A DNA stretch of 64,000 nucleotides from a gamma proteobacterium SCGC AB-629-P17 (GTDB lineage Bacteria; Pseudomonadota; Gammaproteobacteria; PS1; Pseudothioglobaceae): positions 141,510 to 205,509 of the forward strand of contig KB889757.1 of assembly GCA_000372785.1 (NCBI GenBank), in the 5' to 3' direction. A model generated the notes under the pieces. The model was not told where the DNA came from and made no database searches. It saw only the letters and a program-made list of their open reading frames with translations. Both the position numbers and the translations under genes were made by a program. Below are positions 38,946 to 47,971 of this stretch, piece after piece (within the stretch, counting starts at the first letter, position 1; the number at the start of each line of letters is the position of its first letter).

Positions 38946-41003
38946 TTAAGGTGTTATTTCATTTAAAGAAATTTCAGAGATGAGTTTTCCGTTTTCATGT
39001 TTAACTTTCATACGTAATCCCTCCGGTGAGATAAAGATTCCTGTGCCATCTCTCAAATTATTTTTAAAGTCACCTTCATAACTACTACCATCAGTCCAGA
39101 TATAAATTCCCTTACCATCCATCATATTGTTTTTAAAGCCACCTTCATATCTACTACCATTTCTCCAGATATAAATTCCATCACCATTTCGTGAATCATC
39201 ATGCCATTTTCCAAAATAACTATTATCATCATTCCAAAACATGTCACCTTGTCCATGCCTTTTGAAATCTCCAGCGATTCCACCATCATAATAGTTACCT
39301 AGAAAGTTTAAGACTCCTTGGCCGAAACTATTTCCGTAACGAAATTCTCCTTGATAATGATCACCATTTGGCCAAATCATGGTTCCAAAACCGTGCCTTA
39401 CTCCATCCTTAAATTCACCTTTATAAATTTTCCCACTAGAAAATGTTACAACACCTTGGCCGTGCCTTATTCCATCCTTAAATTCTCCTTTGAAGTGACT
39501 ACCATCAGTCCAATTAATAGTTCCTATACCGTTTAATTTTCCATCTTGATATTCTCCTTCACGTCTCATACCATTAATAGAATAGACACCTTGACCATGA
39601 AATTTATTATTTAGAAATTCTCCCACATAATTTCCACCGTCTGCACTCGAAAAGAGTCCTTGACCCGTGAGCGAATCATTATGAAAAACACCTTCATGTC
39701 GATCACCATTGTTTGAAAGGTAAACACCATAACCATTAAATTTTCCATTCTTGAATTCTCCTTCATACATATTCCCATTATCAAAAACATAAACACCATA
39801 ACCACTAAATGTTCCATCTTTGAATTCTCCTTTATAGTATGCCCCACTGGGAAATGTATAAATGCCTTGACCATGATATTCTAGTAAAAAAAGACCATAT
39901 CCGCCTTTGTAAGATGACTCTTCTGCATAAACCCTTACACCATGATCCCAGTCAGTCTCAATTGTTGCTCCATTTATCCATCTTAGAGTACCTTTGCCGT
40001 GTCTCATATCTTCAACAAAGTTGCCTTCAAAGCTGTTGCCGTTTAGTTGGGTTATGGTGCCCTTACCATGTCTTTTACCTTCAACAAACTCACCTTGATA
40101 TTTGGCACCCGTTTTATAGGTTAAGACTCCTTTACCATGGAACAGACCATTTTTGATTTGACCGACATAGTGATCACCGTTTTCTAGGTCAAGGATCTCA
40201 AGGTCATATAAACCTTCAAGGTAAGGATTGTCGATAATATTGACAACAACTTTAGCGCAGCCATCATTAATAGTCTTGAAGCAGAAGTTACCAGTAATAC
40301 TTGATTCATACCAAGGTAACTGATTGCCATTAGTTTCATTGGAGACAGCATCTTTGACGTCTTTGAGCATTAACTCGATAGGCTGATTTGGAGTATAGAT
40401 TTGTTTTAGTAGGTTTTTGGTATAGGGGCTGTTTCTACCAGTACCGTCCTCTGCTGTTTTACCTGGACTGGTCGAGTAGGCAATCAAGGTACCCTCGGCA
40501 TCCTGTGATCTAGCTAGTCCTTGTTCAATGCCACGAGATTCAGCTGGAAGAGGGTTATCACGACAGGCATCTAAAAAGATGAAGTTAAGTTGTGATTGAC
40601 TGACCGACATCTCTCTTGAGACCATCCCGGAGCGAACCGCTTCGTCCTCAAGGTGTCTTAGCTGTTTAATTGATGATAGCGCATTAATAGGTATTAGATA
40701 GTTCTCACCGTGATACTGGACGGCATGTCCTGCGTAATAAAAGAGACCAACTGTATCTTTTTTGAGTTTTTCACTAAACTCGTAAATAGCATCTTTCATG
40801 GTCCTCTTATCAGCGTTCTCAACAAGAGTTACCTTAAAATCAAGCTCTTCTAAAGCTTTAGTAATGTCTTGGGCATCATTAAGGGCATTTTTAAGAGCGC
40901 TGACTTGATAGTCAGCGTTACCAATGACAAGAGCAATACGCTCTTGTGCAAAGGTACTTAAGGATAAGAAGAGGAGGGTAAATATAAGGAGTTTTTTGAT
41001 CAT
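38946..41003 (-). CDS. Exported caspase-like protease with MORN repeats (short form)
   Basis: 685 aa. Signal peptide (MIKKLLIFTLLFLSLSTFAQ), peptidase C14/caspase-like domain (~20-250) with His93 (FYYAGHAVQ) and Cys147 (FIFLDACRDNP), then MORN repeats from ~265 to ~665 (pattern YEGEFKNGKFNGYGVY; by length about 17-18). MORN repeats often bind membranes or act as rigid scaffolds. The caspase part is highly similar to that of 41016-44603. No cytoplasmic adaptor is present: the export signal places it in the periplasm. It starts 12 bases after the stop of the longer paralogue, so the two form one operon. Confidence 0.88.
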   Translation of the reverse strand: MIKKLLIFTLLFLSLSTFAQERIALVIGNADYQVSALKNALNDAQDITKALEELDFKVTLVENADKRTMKDAIYEFSEKLKKDTVGLFYYAGHAVQYHGENYLIPINALSSIKQLRHLEDEAVRSGMVSREMSVSQSQLNFIFLDACRDNPLPAESRGIEQGLARSQDAEGTLIAYSTSPGKTAEDGTGRNSPYTKNLLKQIYTPNQPIELMLKDVKDAVSNETNGNQLPWYESSITGNFCFKTINDGCAKVVVNIIDNPYLEGLYDLEILDLENGDHYVGQIKNGLFHGKGVLTYKTGAKYQGEFVEGKRHGKGTITQLNGNSFEGNFVEDMRHGKGTLRWINGATIETDWDHGVRVYAEESSYKGGYGLFLLEYHGQGIYTFPSGAYYKGEFKDGTFSGYGVYVFDNGNMYEGEFKNGKFNGYGVYLSNNGDRHEGVFHNDSLTGQGLFSSADGGNYVGEFLNNKFHGQGVYSINGMRREGEYQDGKLNGIGTINWTDGSHFKGEFKDGIRHGQGVVTFSSGKIYKGEFKDGVRHGFGTMIWPNGDHYQGEFRYGNSFGQGVLNFLGNYYDGGIAGDFKRHGQGDMFWNDDNSYFGKWHDDSRNGDGIYIWRNGSRYEGGFKNNMMDGKGIYIWTDGSSYEGDFKNNLRDGTGIFISPEGLRMKVKHENGKLISEISLNEITP

Positions 41004-41015
41004 TTCCCTGCCTTG

Positions 41016-44000
41016 TTATGGTGTTGTTTCAGATATTAGTTCACCATATTGATAAAATTCTTCTACTTGAGATCCATCAGGAAATGTCTTGATAATACTA
41101 CCATGAGGACTATCATTTATATATTCACCTTCAAAGCGAGTGCCATCAGCTGTAATTTTGATACCTTGACCATTAACTTTACCATTCTTCCATTCACCTT
41201 CATAGCGAGTGCCATCAGCCCAAACCATGACACCTTGGCCATATTCTAATCCATCCTTGTATTCCCCTTCATAGCGAGAGCCATCAGGATAGACTTTGAC
41301 ACCTTGGCCATATTCACTGCTGTACTTCCATTCACCTTCAAAGCGAGTGCCATCAGAATAGACTTTGACACCTTGGCCATCCATATATCCGTCCTTGAAT
41401 TCTCCTTCATAGCGAGCGCCATCAGCCCAAACTCTGACACCTTGACCATCCATAGATCCATCCTTGAATAGTCCTTCATCTTGACGATTAACACTAACAT
41501 AGACACCTTGGCCATGATAATCGCCATTCTTGAATTCTCCTTCATAGCGAGTGCCAGTATCCCAAACTTTAACACCTTGACCTTCAAATAATCCATCCTT
41601 GAATTCCCCTTCATAGCGAAAAACATCAGCCTTAACATAGACGCCTTGACCTTCAAATAATCCATTCTTGAATTCGCCTTCATAGTATGAACCATTAGGT
41701 TCCTTTAAAAGCCCTAAGCCATGCATTTTTCCTTGTAGAAATTCACCTTCATAGTTTGAACCATTAGACCTTTTAAGGCGACCTTTGCCATGATATAGGT
41801 CCTTCTTAAATTGCCCCGTATAGAAGTCACCTCCTCCTCGGATATTTAGGACACCTTCGCCATCACGTAAACCATATTTAAATTCTCCTTCATACCGTAA
41901 ACGTCCAAATTGAAATATTCCTATACCGTGCATCTCATTATTTTTCCATTGACCAGAATATTCTCTGCCGTTAGCGAAGGATGCATTTCCTTTTCCTTCT
42001 GCATTTCCATTGACGAATTCCCCACTATAAATAAAGCCATTAGGAAGAATAAGAGTACCTTGGCCGTGATAATAGCCATAAGAGTTATATTCTCCTTCAT
42101 ATATATCGTCCTCAATACGTCCAACTTCTGTTTCCTTTGCATCACTCTCTTTAAAAAAACCTTGATATTTTGTACCATCAAGCAATGTCCATTCTCCGAA
42201 ACCTGTTCCATTGTTATCAACCCAATTCCCAGTCCAGCTAGTGCCATTTGGGAGAGTTATAGTACCAATTCCGTTCGCAGAATTATTTTTGAATAACCCT
42301 TTAAATGTTGTATTATTGCCAAAAAATGTAACTTCACCTTCTCCATGTCGATTGCCATTTTGGAACTCACCTTCATATATCAAGTCACCATACTCAGTAT
42401 ATTTACCTTTTCCATGGTATTTACCATTAAGGAATTCACCTTCATATTCCCAATCAGCAGCCTTTTCAATTCCTTGACCATTTAGTTTATCGTTCTTCCA
42501 TTCCCCTTCATAGCGATTGCCATTAGTATAAACCAGGATGCCTTGACCATCTCTCTTTGAACCTTTGAATTCGCCTTCATAGCGAGCATTTGACCAGGTC
42601 TTAATACCTTGGCCATGTTCTTTTCCATCCTTGAATTCGCCTTCATATTCATATCGAATACCATCAACGTTAACTAAGACACCTTGACCATTTTCTTTAT
42701 CGTTCTTCCATTCCCCTTCATAGCGATTGCCATTAGCATAATCCATAATGCCTTGACCATCTCTTGTGTTCCATTTGAATTCGCCTTCATAGCGATTGCC
42801 ATCAGGATAGTCCCTGACACCTAGGCCATGTCTCCATGCATCGTTCCATTCTCCTTCATAGCGATCGCCATCAGGATAAAGCAGGATTCCTTGGCCATGT
42901 TCTACTCCATCCTTGAATTCGCCTTCATAGCGAATACTACCATCCCAGGAATCATGAACCGTAACTAATACACCATAGCCATTATAGAGGCCATGTTTCC
43001 ATTCCCCTTCATAGCGGACATTAGACGTATGCAAACGGGAACCTTGCATTACATAGATACCTTGGCCGTGATATCGGTTATTTAACCAGTTCCCCTCATA
43101 CCTTGATCCATCAAAAAAATCTTGGATACCATAACCATTTAATTTGTCATACTTAAATTCCCCTTCAAATCTGTCACCATGAACAGTAGTTTTAACGCCA
43201 TGACCATGCATATAGCCATTATTAAATTCACCAACATATAAATCACCGTTGGCCCAAAGTCTAATACCTTCACCGTTTATTTGATTGTATTCAAATTGTC
43301 CTTCAAAACGTTCACCATTTGCAGTAAGAAGTTTTCCATTACCATGAAATATGCCTTCTTTGACTTCTCCTTCATAATAATCACCGGTAGGTGTAGTTAC
43401 TTTTACATTACCTACTGCACCTTCAAGTGCATCAAACAAACCTTCCATTTTTCCACCATCTCCCAAATGCAAAATGCCATAACCATGAGGTATGGTTGCA
43501 ATCAAAGGCCCATCAAAAAAGCTTTCAATATAACTACGCTCGCCCATATTCCAGATAGTGTCAACATTTGCACCACTTATATAACTCGTAATCGCTTTTC
43601 CATGACGTTTGTTGTCTACAAATGATCCCTCAAAGCGACTGCCATTGAGATAAGTAATTGTTGCTTCACCATGCCTTTTGCCTTCAACAAACTCTCCTCG
43701 ATGTATGATTCCAGTCTCATAAGTCAACACACCTTTTCCATGCATTAAGCCATTTAGTGTTTGGCCAACGTATTTGTCGCCGTTTTTAAATTCTAGCGTG
43801 TCAATGTCATATAAACCTTCAAGGTAAGGGTCATAAATCACTTTAATAAATTTTGCACAACCCTCACTTGTTGTTTTGAAGCAGAAATTACCGGTAATGC
43901 TTGATTCATACCAAGGCAGTTGGTTGCCGTTGGTTTCATTTGCTACAGCCTTTTTGATGTCTTTGAGCATTAACTCAATGGGCTGGTTTGGCGTATTGAT

Positions 44001-44603
44001 GAACTTTAAAAGATTCTTAGTGTAGGGACTGTTTCTGCCAGTTCCGTCTGCAGCGGTACTGCCTGGACTTGTAGAGTAGGCAATTAGAGTACCCTCGGCA
44101 TCTTGAGATCTTGCCAGTCCCTGTTCAATGCCACGAGACTCTGCCTTAAAGGGGTTATTACGGCAAGCATCTAGGAAAATAAAGTTGAGATCAGATTGAC
44201 TTAATTGCATGCCTCCTAAAATCCTATTTGTAGATATAGCTTCATCTTGTAAATATTGAGCATTTTCAAGAATTTCTTGCATCGCTAAAATAGGAATTAA
44301 GTAATTTTCACCATGGTATTGAGCCGCGTGACCTGCGTAATAAAAGAGACCAACCGTATCTTTGTTGAGTTTGTCATTGAAGTCATAGATGGTATCTCTC
44401 ATAGTTCTTCTATTAGCGTTTTGGACAAGAGTTACCTTAAAATCTAAATCCTCTAAGGATTTGGCCATATCTTCGGCATCATTAAGGGTATTGGTAAGAG
44501 GATTGATCTGATAGTCGCCATTACCAATGACAAGGGCGATGCGTTCTTGTGCAAAGGTACATAAGGATAAGAAGAGGAGGGCAGTGATGAGGGGTTTTTT
44601 CAT
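41016..44603 (-). CDS. Exported caspase-like protease with MORN repeats (long form)
   Basis: 1195 aa. Signal peptide (MKKPLITALLFLSLCTFAQE), caspase-like domain with His92 (FYYAGHAAQ) and Cys147 (FIFLDACRNNP), shared markers SRGIEQGLARSQDAEGTLIA and GRNSPYTKNLLK, then a very long MORN array (~265-1180; around 40 repeats by length, units such as RYEGEFKDGKEHGQGI). Tandem paralogue of the 685-aa protein; the caspase domains are close while MORN number differs, as expected from repeat expansion. Upstream gap of 42 bases to the DUF4384-like/trypsin protein on the same strand suggests a three-gene unit. Confidence 0.88.
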   Translation of the reverse strand: MKKPLITALLFLSLCTFAQERIALVIGNGDYQINPLTNTLNDAEDMAKSLEDLDFKVTLVQNANRRTMRDTIYDFNDKLNKDTVGLFYYAGHAAQYHGENYLIPILAMQEILENAQYLQDEAISTNRILGGMQLSQSDLNFIFLDACRNNPFKAESRGIEQGLARSQDAEGTLIAYSTSPGSTAADGTGRNSPYTKNLLKFINTPNQPIELMLKDIKKAVANETNGNQLPWYESSITGNFCFKTTSEGCAKFIKVIYDPYLEGLYDIDTLEFKNGDKYVGQTLNGLMHGKGVLTYETGIIHRGEFVEGKRHGEATITYLNGSRFEGSFVDNKRHGKAITSYISGANVDTIWNMGERSYIESFFDGPLIATIPHGYGILHLGDGGKMEGLFDALEGAVGNVKVTTPTGDYYEGEVKEGIFHGNGKLLTANGERFEGQFEYNQINGEGIRLWANGDLYVGEFNNGYMHGHGVKTTVHGDRFEGEFKYDKLNGYGIQDFFDGSRYEGNWLNNRYHGQGIYVMQGSRLHTSNVRYEGEWKHGLYNGYGVLVTVHDSWDGSIRYEGEFKDGVEHGQGILLYPDGDRYEGEWNDAWRHGLGVRDYPDGNRYEGEFKWNTRDGQGIMDYANGNRYEGEWKNDKENGQGVLVNVDGIRYEYEGEFKDGKEHGQGIKTWSNARYEGEFKGSKRDGQGILVYTNGNRYEGEWKNDKLNGQGIEKAADWEYEGEFLNGKYHGKGKYTEYGDLIYEGEFQNGNRHGEGEVTFFGNNTTFKGLFKNNSANGIGTITLPNGTSWTGNWVDNNGTGFGEWTLLDGTKYQGFFKESDAKETEVGRIEDDIYEGEYNSYGYYHGQGTLILPNGFIYSGEFVNGNAEGKGNASFANGREYSGQWKNNEMHGIGIFQFGRLRYEGEFKYGLRDGEGVLNIRGGGDFYTGQFKKDLYHGKGRLKRSNGSNYEGEFLQGKMHGLGLLKEPNGSYYEGEFKNGLFEGQGVYVKADVFRYEGEFKDGLFEGQGVKVWDTGTRYEGEFKNGDYHGQGVYVSVNRQDEGLFKDGSMDGQGVRVWADGARYEGEFKDGYMDGQGVKVYSDGTRFEGEWKYSSEYGQGVKVYPDGSRYEGEYKDGLEYGQGVMVWADGTRYEGEWKNGKVNGQGIKITADGTRFEGEYINDSPHGSIIKTFPDGSQVEEFYQYGELISETTP

Positions 44604-44645
44604 AGAAGCCCTAGAACTTTAATAAATACTTAGATGGGTAATTCG

Positions 44646-46295
44646 TTAAGCTTCCTCATAACGATCAACTACGCCATCTTCGTTGTCATCATATCCATAA
44701 TAATCTGCCTTACCATCGCCATCATCGTCATAAATATGAAAATCGAGATCAGGGTTGCTGTTAGTATTGATAATTTTTTCATTCCATCTACCATCTTCAT
44801 CGTAATCTAGGACGACTATTAGTTCATCCTTATTAGTAATTTCAATGAGAACAACCTCCCAAATGCCTGTGTAATCATCATCTATAAAGTAGAAGGTATC
44901 TTTTACACCGTCACCGTTCCAGTCACTTCTGCCAACCCTAATAACATTACCATCCCATTCATAGGAAGCTTGTATTGCTTCACTCGTTTTTGAAGGTGCT
45001 TTAGGAGGCATCGTAATTTTTTCATTTAAGAAAAGTTTTAAATCTTTTACTGATACTGCATAATTTCCTGCTTCATAATCACCGCCATATGTGTTAACAC
45101 CGATAACCTTGCCATTATCGTCTAGTAGTGGACCACCTGAATTTCCACCCATAATAGGGGTTTGTGACTGAATTACCATTTGTGCTTTTCGAGTTATTCC
45201 ATCATCATAGCCCCACTCATGATTTCTAAGAATTTGACCAATATAACCTCGTGTATAGGACCATTGAGCGTAATTACCAGGGTGACCAATGGCATGAACA
45301 TCTTGACCAATCTTTATTGAAGAAGAGTTTGCAAGTGATAGTGGCTTAACACCAACTGGATTTTTAGTTAATTTTATAAGCGCTAGGTCCGCTGTTTTGT
45401 TGTTGTTTACCACCATTCCAGTCATATAATCTTCCTGAGAATATTTACCTCCATATTTAGGCATAAAATATATATAAACTTTTTTAGCCTCACCGACTAC
45501 ATGTGAGTTTGTAAATATTAGACCATCATTTGAAATCAGGACTCCTGTTCCATGTCCCGGAGGTGTATAAGTTGCAATAAATACAACTGCAGGAGCTGTT
45601 TCTTCAAAAATGCGTATCTCCTTAACGCCTCTGGTCTTAGATGAGCTGGTTAGTTCGGTGTCTTTTGAATCTTCCATTATCTTAAGAATTGTTCTAGTTT
45701 GAGAGCTATTATTGTCTAGAATAGATCCTAAATTTTCAGAAATTCTTGATGAAATTTCAACTGTTGAATCAAGGTTTTGATCAGCAATAGTGTCAAGGTC
45801 ATTAATTCCTCTCAAAGCAATTTTGTTACTTAAATGCTTAATTCTAAATTTTTCAAGCTTAACTTCTCCAGCTTCTAGTGCATTTAATTGATCTTTGTTC
45901 ATTATTTGAGTTGTATTAATTTTGCTTGGACTAGAGACGATGATGAGCGTCTCTTCACCAACATTTTCGTCGAGTTGGTACCAGTCACTAGGATTATCTG
46001 AGGGAAAGGAGATGGATTGATCTTTGCTAACCAAAGAGCTTGAATTGAGTGATTTTAATTGTTGGATATTATTATTGCTGTCTATGAGGAAGACATAAAT
46101 GTAAAGTTCTTCTAGTGCCTCTACACTTAGTTGAAATGAGTCACCAGAAAACAATACAGAGTTGTTATCTAAAATGCGAGTGCTATCGTTATGATAGCCC
46201 TTGACAGTTAAATTGACTTCATTTGACTCGGCTATACTAACTATAGAAGTGGTTAGCAAGAATATAGCTATAAGTATTTTAGATATTTTTTTCAT
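44646..46295 (-). CDS. Secreted trypsin-like protease with DUF4384-like N-terminus and calcium-loop tail
   Basis: 549 aa from the likely start (46295, MKKISKILIAIFLLTTSIVS signal peptide); an upstream Met at 46322 adds nine basic residues. Residues ~25-140 resemble DUF4384 (LDNNSVLFSGDSFQLSVEA, YIYVFLIDSNNNI), a module often found with bacterial caspases. The protease domain has His in FTNSHVVGEA, Asp in ADLALIKL and Ser in MGGNSGGPLL. The C-terminus carries Asp-rich DxDxDG loops (DWNGDGVKD, DYDEDGRWNE, DDDGDGKADYYG, DNEDGVVD) like calcium-binding repeats. It is divergent from the ECF sigma gene. Confidence 0.85.
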   Translation of the reverse strand: MKKISKILIAIFLLTTSIVSIAESNEVNLTVKGYHNDSTRILDNNSVLFSGDSFQLSVEALEELYIYVFLIDSNNNIQQLKSLNSSSLVSKDQSISFPSDNPSDWYQLDENVGEETLIIVSSPSKINTTQIMNKDQLNALEAGEVKLEKFRIKHLSNKIALRGINDLDTIADQNLDSTVEISSRISENLGSILDNNSSQTRTILKIMEDSKDTELTSSSKTRGVKEIRIFEETAPAVVFIATYTPPGHGTGVLISNDGLIFTNSHVVGEAKKVYIYFMPKYGGKYSQEDYMTGMVVNNNKTADLALIKLTKNPVGVKPLSLANSSSIKIGQDVHAIGHPGNYAQWSYTRGYIGQILRNHEWGYDDGITRKAQMVIQSQTPIMGGNSGGPLLDDNGKVIGVNTYGGDYEAGNYAVSVKDLKLFLNEKITMPPKAPSKTSEAIQASYEWDGNVIRVGRSDWNGDGVKDTFYFIDDDYTGIWEVVLIEITNKDELIVVLDYDEDGRWNEKIINTNSNPDLDFHIYDDDGDGKADYYGYDDNEDGVVDRYEEA

Positions 46296-46375
46296 TTTTT
46301 TGTTTTTGATTAGTTTGATCATACACGATCCGAAAACTATTGTAAAAGAGTGTATTTTTGAACCATGTATACTAG

Positions 46376-46405
46376 TAACGAAATAAAACCAATAATATTT
46401 CGTTA
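46376..46405. promoter_or_regulatory. Perfect inverted repeat between protease and ECF sigma genes
   Basis: TAACGAAATA (46376-46385), 10-base spacer, TATTTCGTTA (46396-46405): ten-base arms, no mismatch. It ends six bases before the GTG start of the sigma factor, in the 89-base divergent gap. Either an operator or a hairpin in the sigma leader that could limit its translation. Confidence 0.55.
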
Positions 46406-46411
46406 TTAATA

Positions 46412-46900
46412 GTGAGTAGCTTTAAAGACAACTTAGAGAGTATGTCTCCAGATCTTATGCGGATAGCATTGAAAAGGACGGGAAACAAGAATGATGCTCA
46501 AGACTTAGTTCAGGAGGCTTTGTTAAAGGCATGGGAAAAGCAACATCTCTTTAAGGGTGGCAACCAAACCGCTTGGGTTGTAAGAATAATGATAAACATA
46601 TTTAATGATAAATATAGAAAAAACAAAAATAAAAATGAAACTGAATTAGAAGCAGAGGAAGGGGGTCATGTTGATCCAGCTATTGAAGCGGGTGTAGAAA
46701 TTAGTGACGTCAACAGAGCATTAAACGTTATAGGCAAAAAATGTAAGATAATTCTTTTGTTGATTGCAGAGGAGTACAAATATAAAGAAATATCCGAACG
46801 TTTAGAGATTCCAATGGGAACGGTTACGAATAGGTTGTTAAGGTGCAGAAAAAAATTACATCAAGAATTATATGGATCCAGTCAATACAATGAAATATGA
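46412..46900 (+). CDS. ECF-type RNA polymerase sigma factor
   Basis: 162 aa with sigma region 2 (~10-75: LMRIALKRTGNKNDAQDLVQ, LLKAWEKQHLFKGG, VRIMINIFNDKYRK) and region 4 (~100-158: IGKKCKIILLLIAEEYKYKEI, EIPMGTVTNRLLRCRKKL). The start is a GTG at 46412; no close ATG preserves region 2. The downstream gene is its likely anti-sigma, overlapping by up to 29 bases. It lies divergent from the protease operon 38946-46295, which it may control. No promoter match could be established by eye. Confidence 0.9.
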   Translation: MSSFKDNLESMSPDLMRIALKRTGNKNDAQDLVQEALLKAWEKQHLFKGGNQTAWVVRIMINIFNDKYRKNKNKNETELEAEEGGHVDPAIEAGVEISDVNRALNVIGKKCKIILLLIAEEYKYKEISERLEIPMGTVTNRLLRCRKKLHQELYGSSQYNEI

Positions 46901-47528
46901 TGAACTAACATTAATGAAATTTGCCGACGGTGAGCTTGATGAAAGCTTAACGGCGGAGATTGAAGCAGCAAGAATACATGACAAGGAGTTACAGTCCCAT
47001 CTTGAAGTGTATGAAACGACTAGAAGCGCTTTGATTAGATCTTCTGCAAACGAAACTGTGCCGAGTCATATCCATGACCTTATCGATAACTTCAGTCCTG
47101 TCAAAAAACAAAATTGGTTGACTAGATTAGTTAAAAAAAATCCTTTTAAAACTTCAATTTTTTCTGCAATTCTGGCATCTATTATTACTTATCAGGGTCC
47201 GCTTCTGACTGGTACGACTGTGACTCAATTCGCCGCACTTACACCAGCAATCAATAAAGTACCTGCTAATAATGACTTACTATTGAATGTTAATAGCATA
47301 AATAATGAAGTTTTTGAGGCTGCTAAATCTGAATCTAGCATCAGTAGTGCTAGAACCAGTAGTGCATATAGTGCATACCGAGTCCCTGTAAGCGATTATG
47401 CTTCATCTCTTAACGAAATAAATCGGCAAATATTAAAAGCACTTTCTAATAATCCGGCAATAAAAGAAGTAATAATTCAGTTGGGAGATGAAAGCATCAT
47501 TATTGGCGTTGGAAATATTAGAGAATAA
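46872..47528 (+). CDS. Membrane anti-sigma factor
   Basis: 218 aa (212 if the start is ATG 46890). The N-terminal segment LTLMKFADGELDESLTAEIE resembles the sigma-binding domain of RsiW/ChrR-type anti-sigmas, but the zinc-binding H-x3-C-x2-C is absent. One membrane helix lies at ~95-115 (TSIFSAILASIITYQGPLL), with a ~100-residue periplasmic tail that has Ser/Ala-rich (SSARTSSAYSAYR) sequence. The tail could sense the periplasm or be cut by a protease, a plausible link to the exported proteases nearby; that is inference. Confidence 0.75.
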   Translation: MDPVNTMKYDELTLMKFADGELDESLTAEIEAARIHDKELQSHLEVYETTRSALIRSSANETVPSHIHDLIDNFSPVKKQNWLTRLVKKNPFKTSIFSAILASIITYQGPLLTGTTVTQFAALTPAINKVPANNDLLLNVNSINNEVFEAAKSESSISSARTSSAYSAYRVPVSDYASSLNEINRQILKALSNNPAIKEVIIQLGDESIIIGVGNIRE

Positions 47529-47657
47529 TCAATTTATCCTAAATCCTACAAGTCTTTTTTGGCTTAACCCACTTTAAAGGATCACTCTAAATCAATTAAA
47601 TTGTTTGTTAGCAAACTAACGTCTTATATATTTATCTAGCTATATTTTCAAGAAAAC

Positions 47658-47788
47658 CAAGTTATATCAAGCTTTTTCAGTTTTTATTTAATAAAAATGA
47701 AATAAATTTCAATTAGTTCCGTTGTTAAAGTTGAACAAGCAATAAATTTAACTGTTCAAAAACTATTCTAAACAACAAGGAAATAAAA
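47658..47788 (+). promoter_or_regulatory. Island upstream element, copy C
   Basis: Close match to copy B: AAGTTATATCAAGCTTTTT, TTTTTATTT, palindrome TGAAATAAATTTCA (47698-47711), core TTCCGTTGTTAAAGTTGA (47717-47734), AATAAATTTAACTGTTCAAA and AACAAGGAAATAA before ATG 47789. Core-to-ATG distance is again 54 bases. It heads the 59-aa protein and the DUF262 nuclease. Confidence 0.75.
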
Positions 47789-47968
47789 ATGAAAAATACT
47801 CTAAGTGAACTTGATGTTAAAGCAATGAACATCGAAATAGCAAGACAGTTAAAGAAAATTGATACATTAAAAAAGGTTATTAGAAAGCCTGCTAGGAAGG
47901 CAGAATTAAATAAGCTTTATATAGACTGTCTTAAAACTTTTATAAATATAAACCTATATGGATATTAA
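47789..47968 (+). CDS. 59-residue basic protein ahead of the DUF262 gene
   Basis: MKNTLSELDVKAMNIEIARQ then a Lys-rich helical segment (LKKIDTLKKVIRKPARKAEL) and YIDCLKTFININLYGY. No membrane helix. It begins 54 bases after the core of element copy C and ends three bases before the DUF262 start; its last codons (ATGGATATTAA) are repeated as the DUF262 start. Could be a small partner or antitoxin of that nuclease; no family recognised. Confidence 0.6.
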   Translation: MKNTLSELDVKAMNIEIARQLKKIDTLKKVIRKPARKAELNKLYIDCLKTFININLYGY

Positions 47969-47971
47969 AAA

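Noticed and set aside
41049..43625. Several antisense open frames of 60-130 codons within the MORN genes
   Set aside because: They are low-complexity mirror frames of the repeats, with no ribosome-binding sites and no recognisable protein features.
38946..44603. Dense short DNA repeats that could look like a CRISPR or minisatellite array
   Set aside because: They are the coding units of MORN repeats in two long open frames with intact caspase domains; unit length and sequence vary in codon steps and there are no spacers.
46323..46411. An ECF-type promoter (GAACC ... CGAAA) in the divergent gap
   Set aside because: Bits resembling GAAC and CGA exist near 46360 and 46379, but no second copy with the same spacing was found before other island genes, so it is not claimed.
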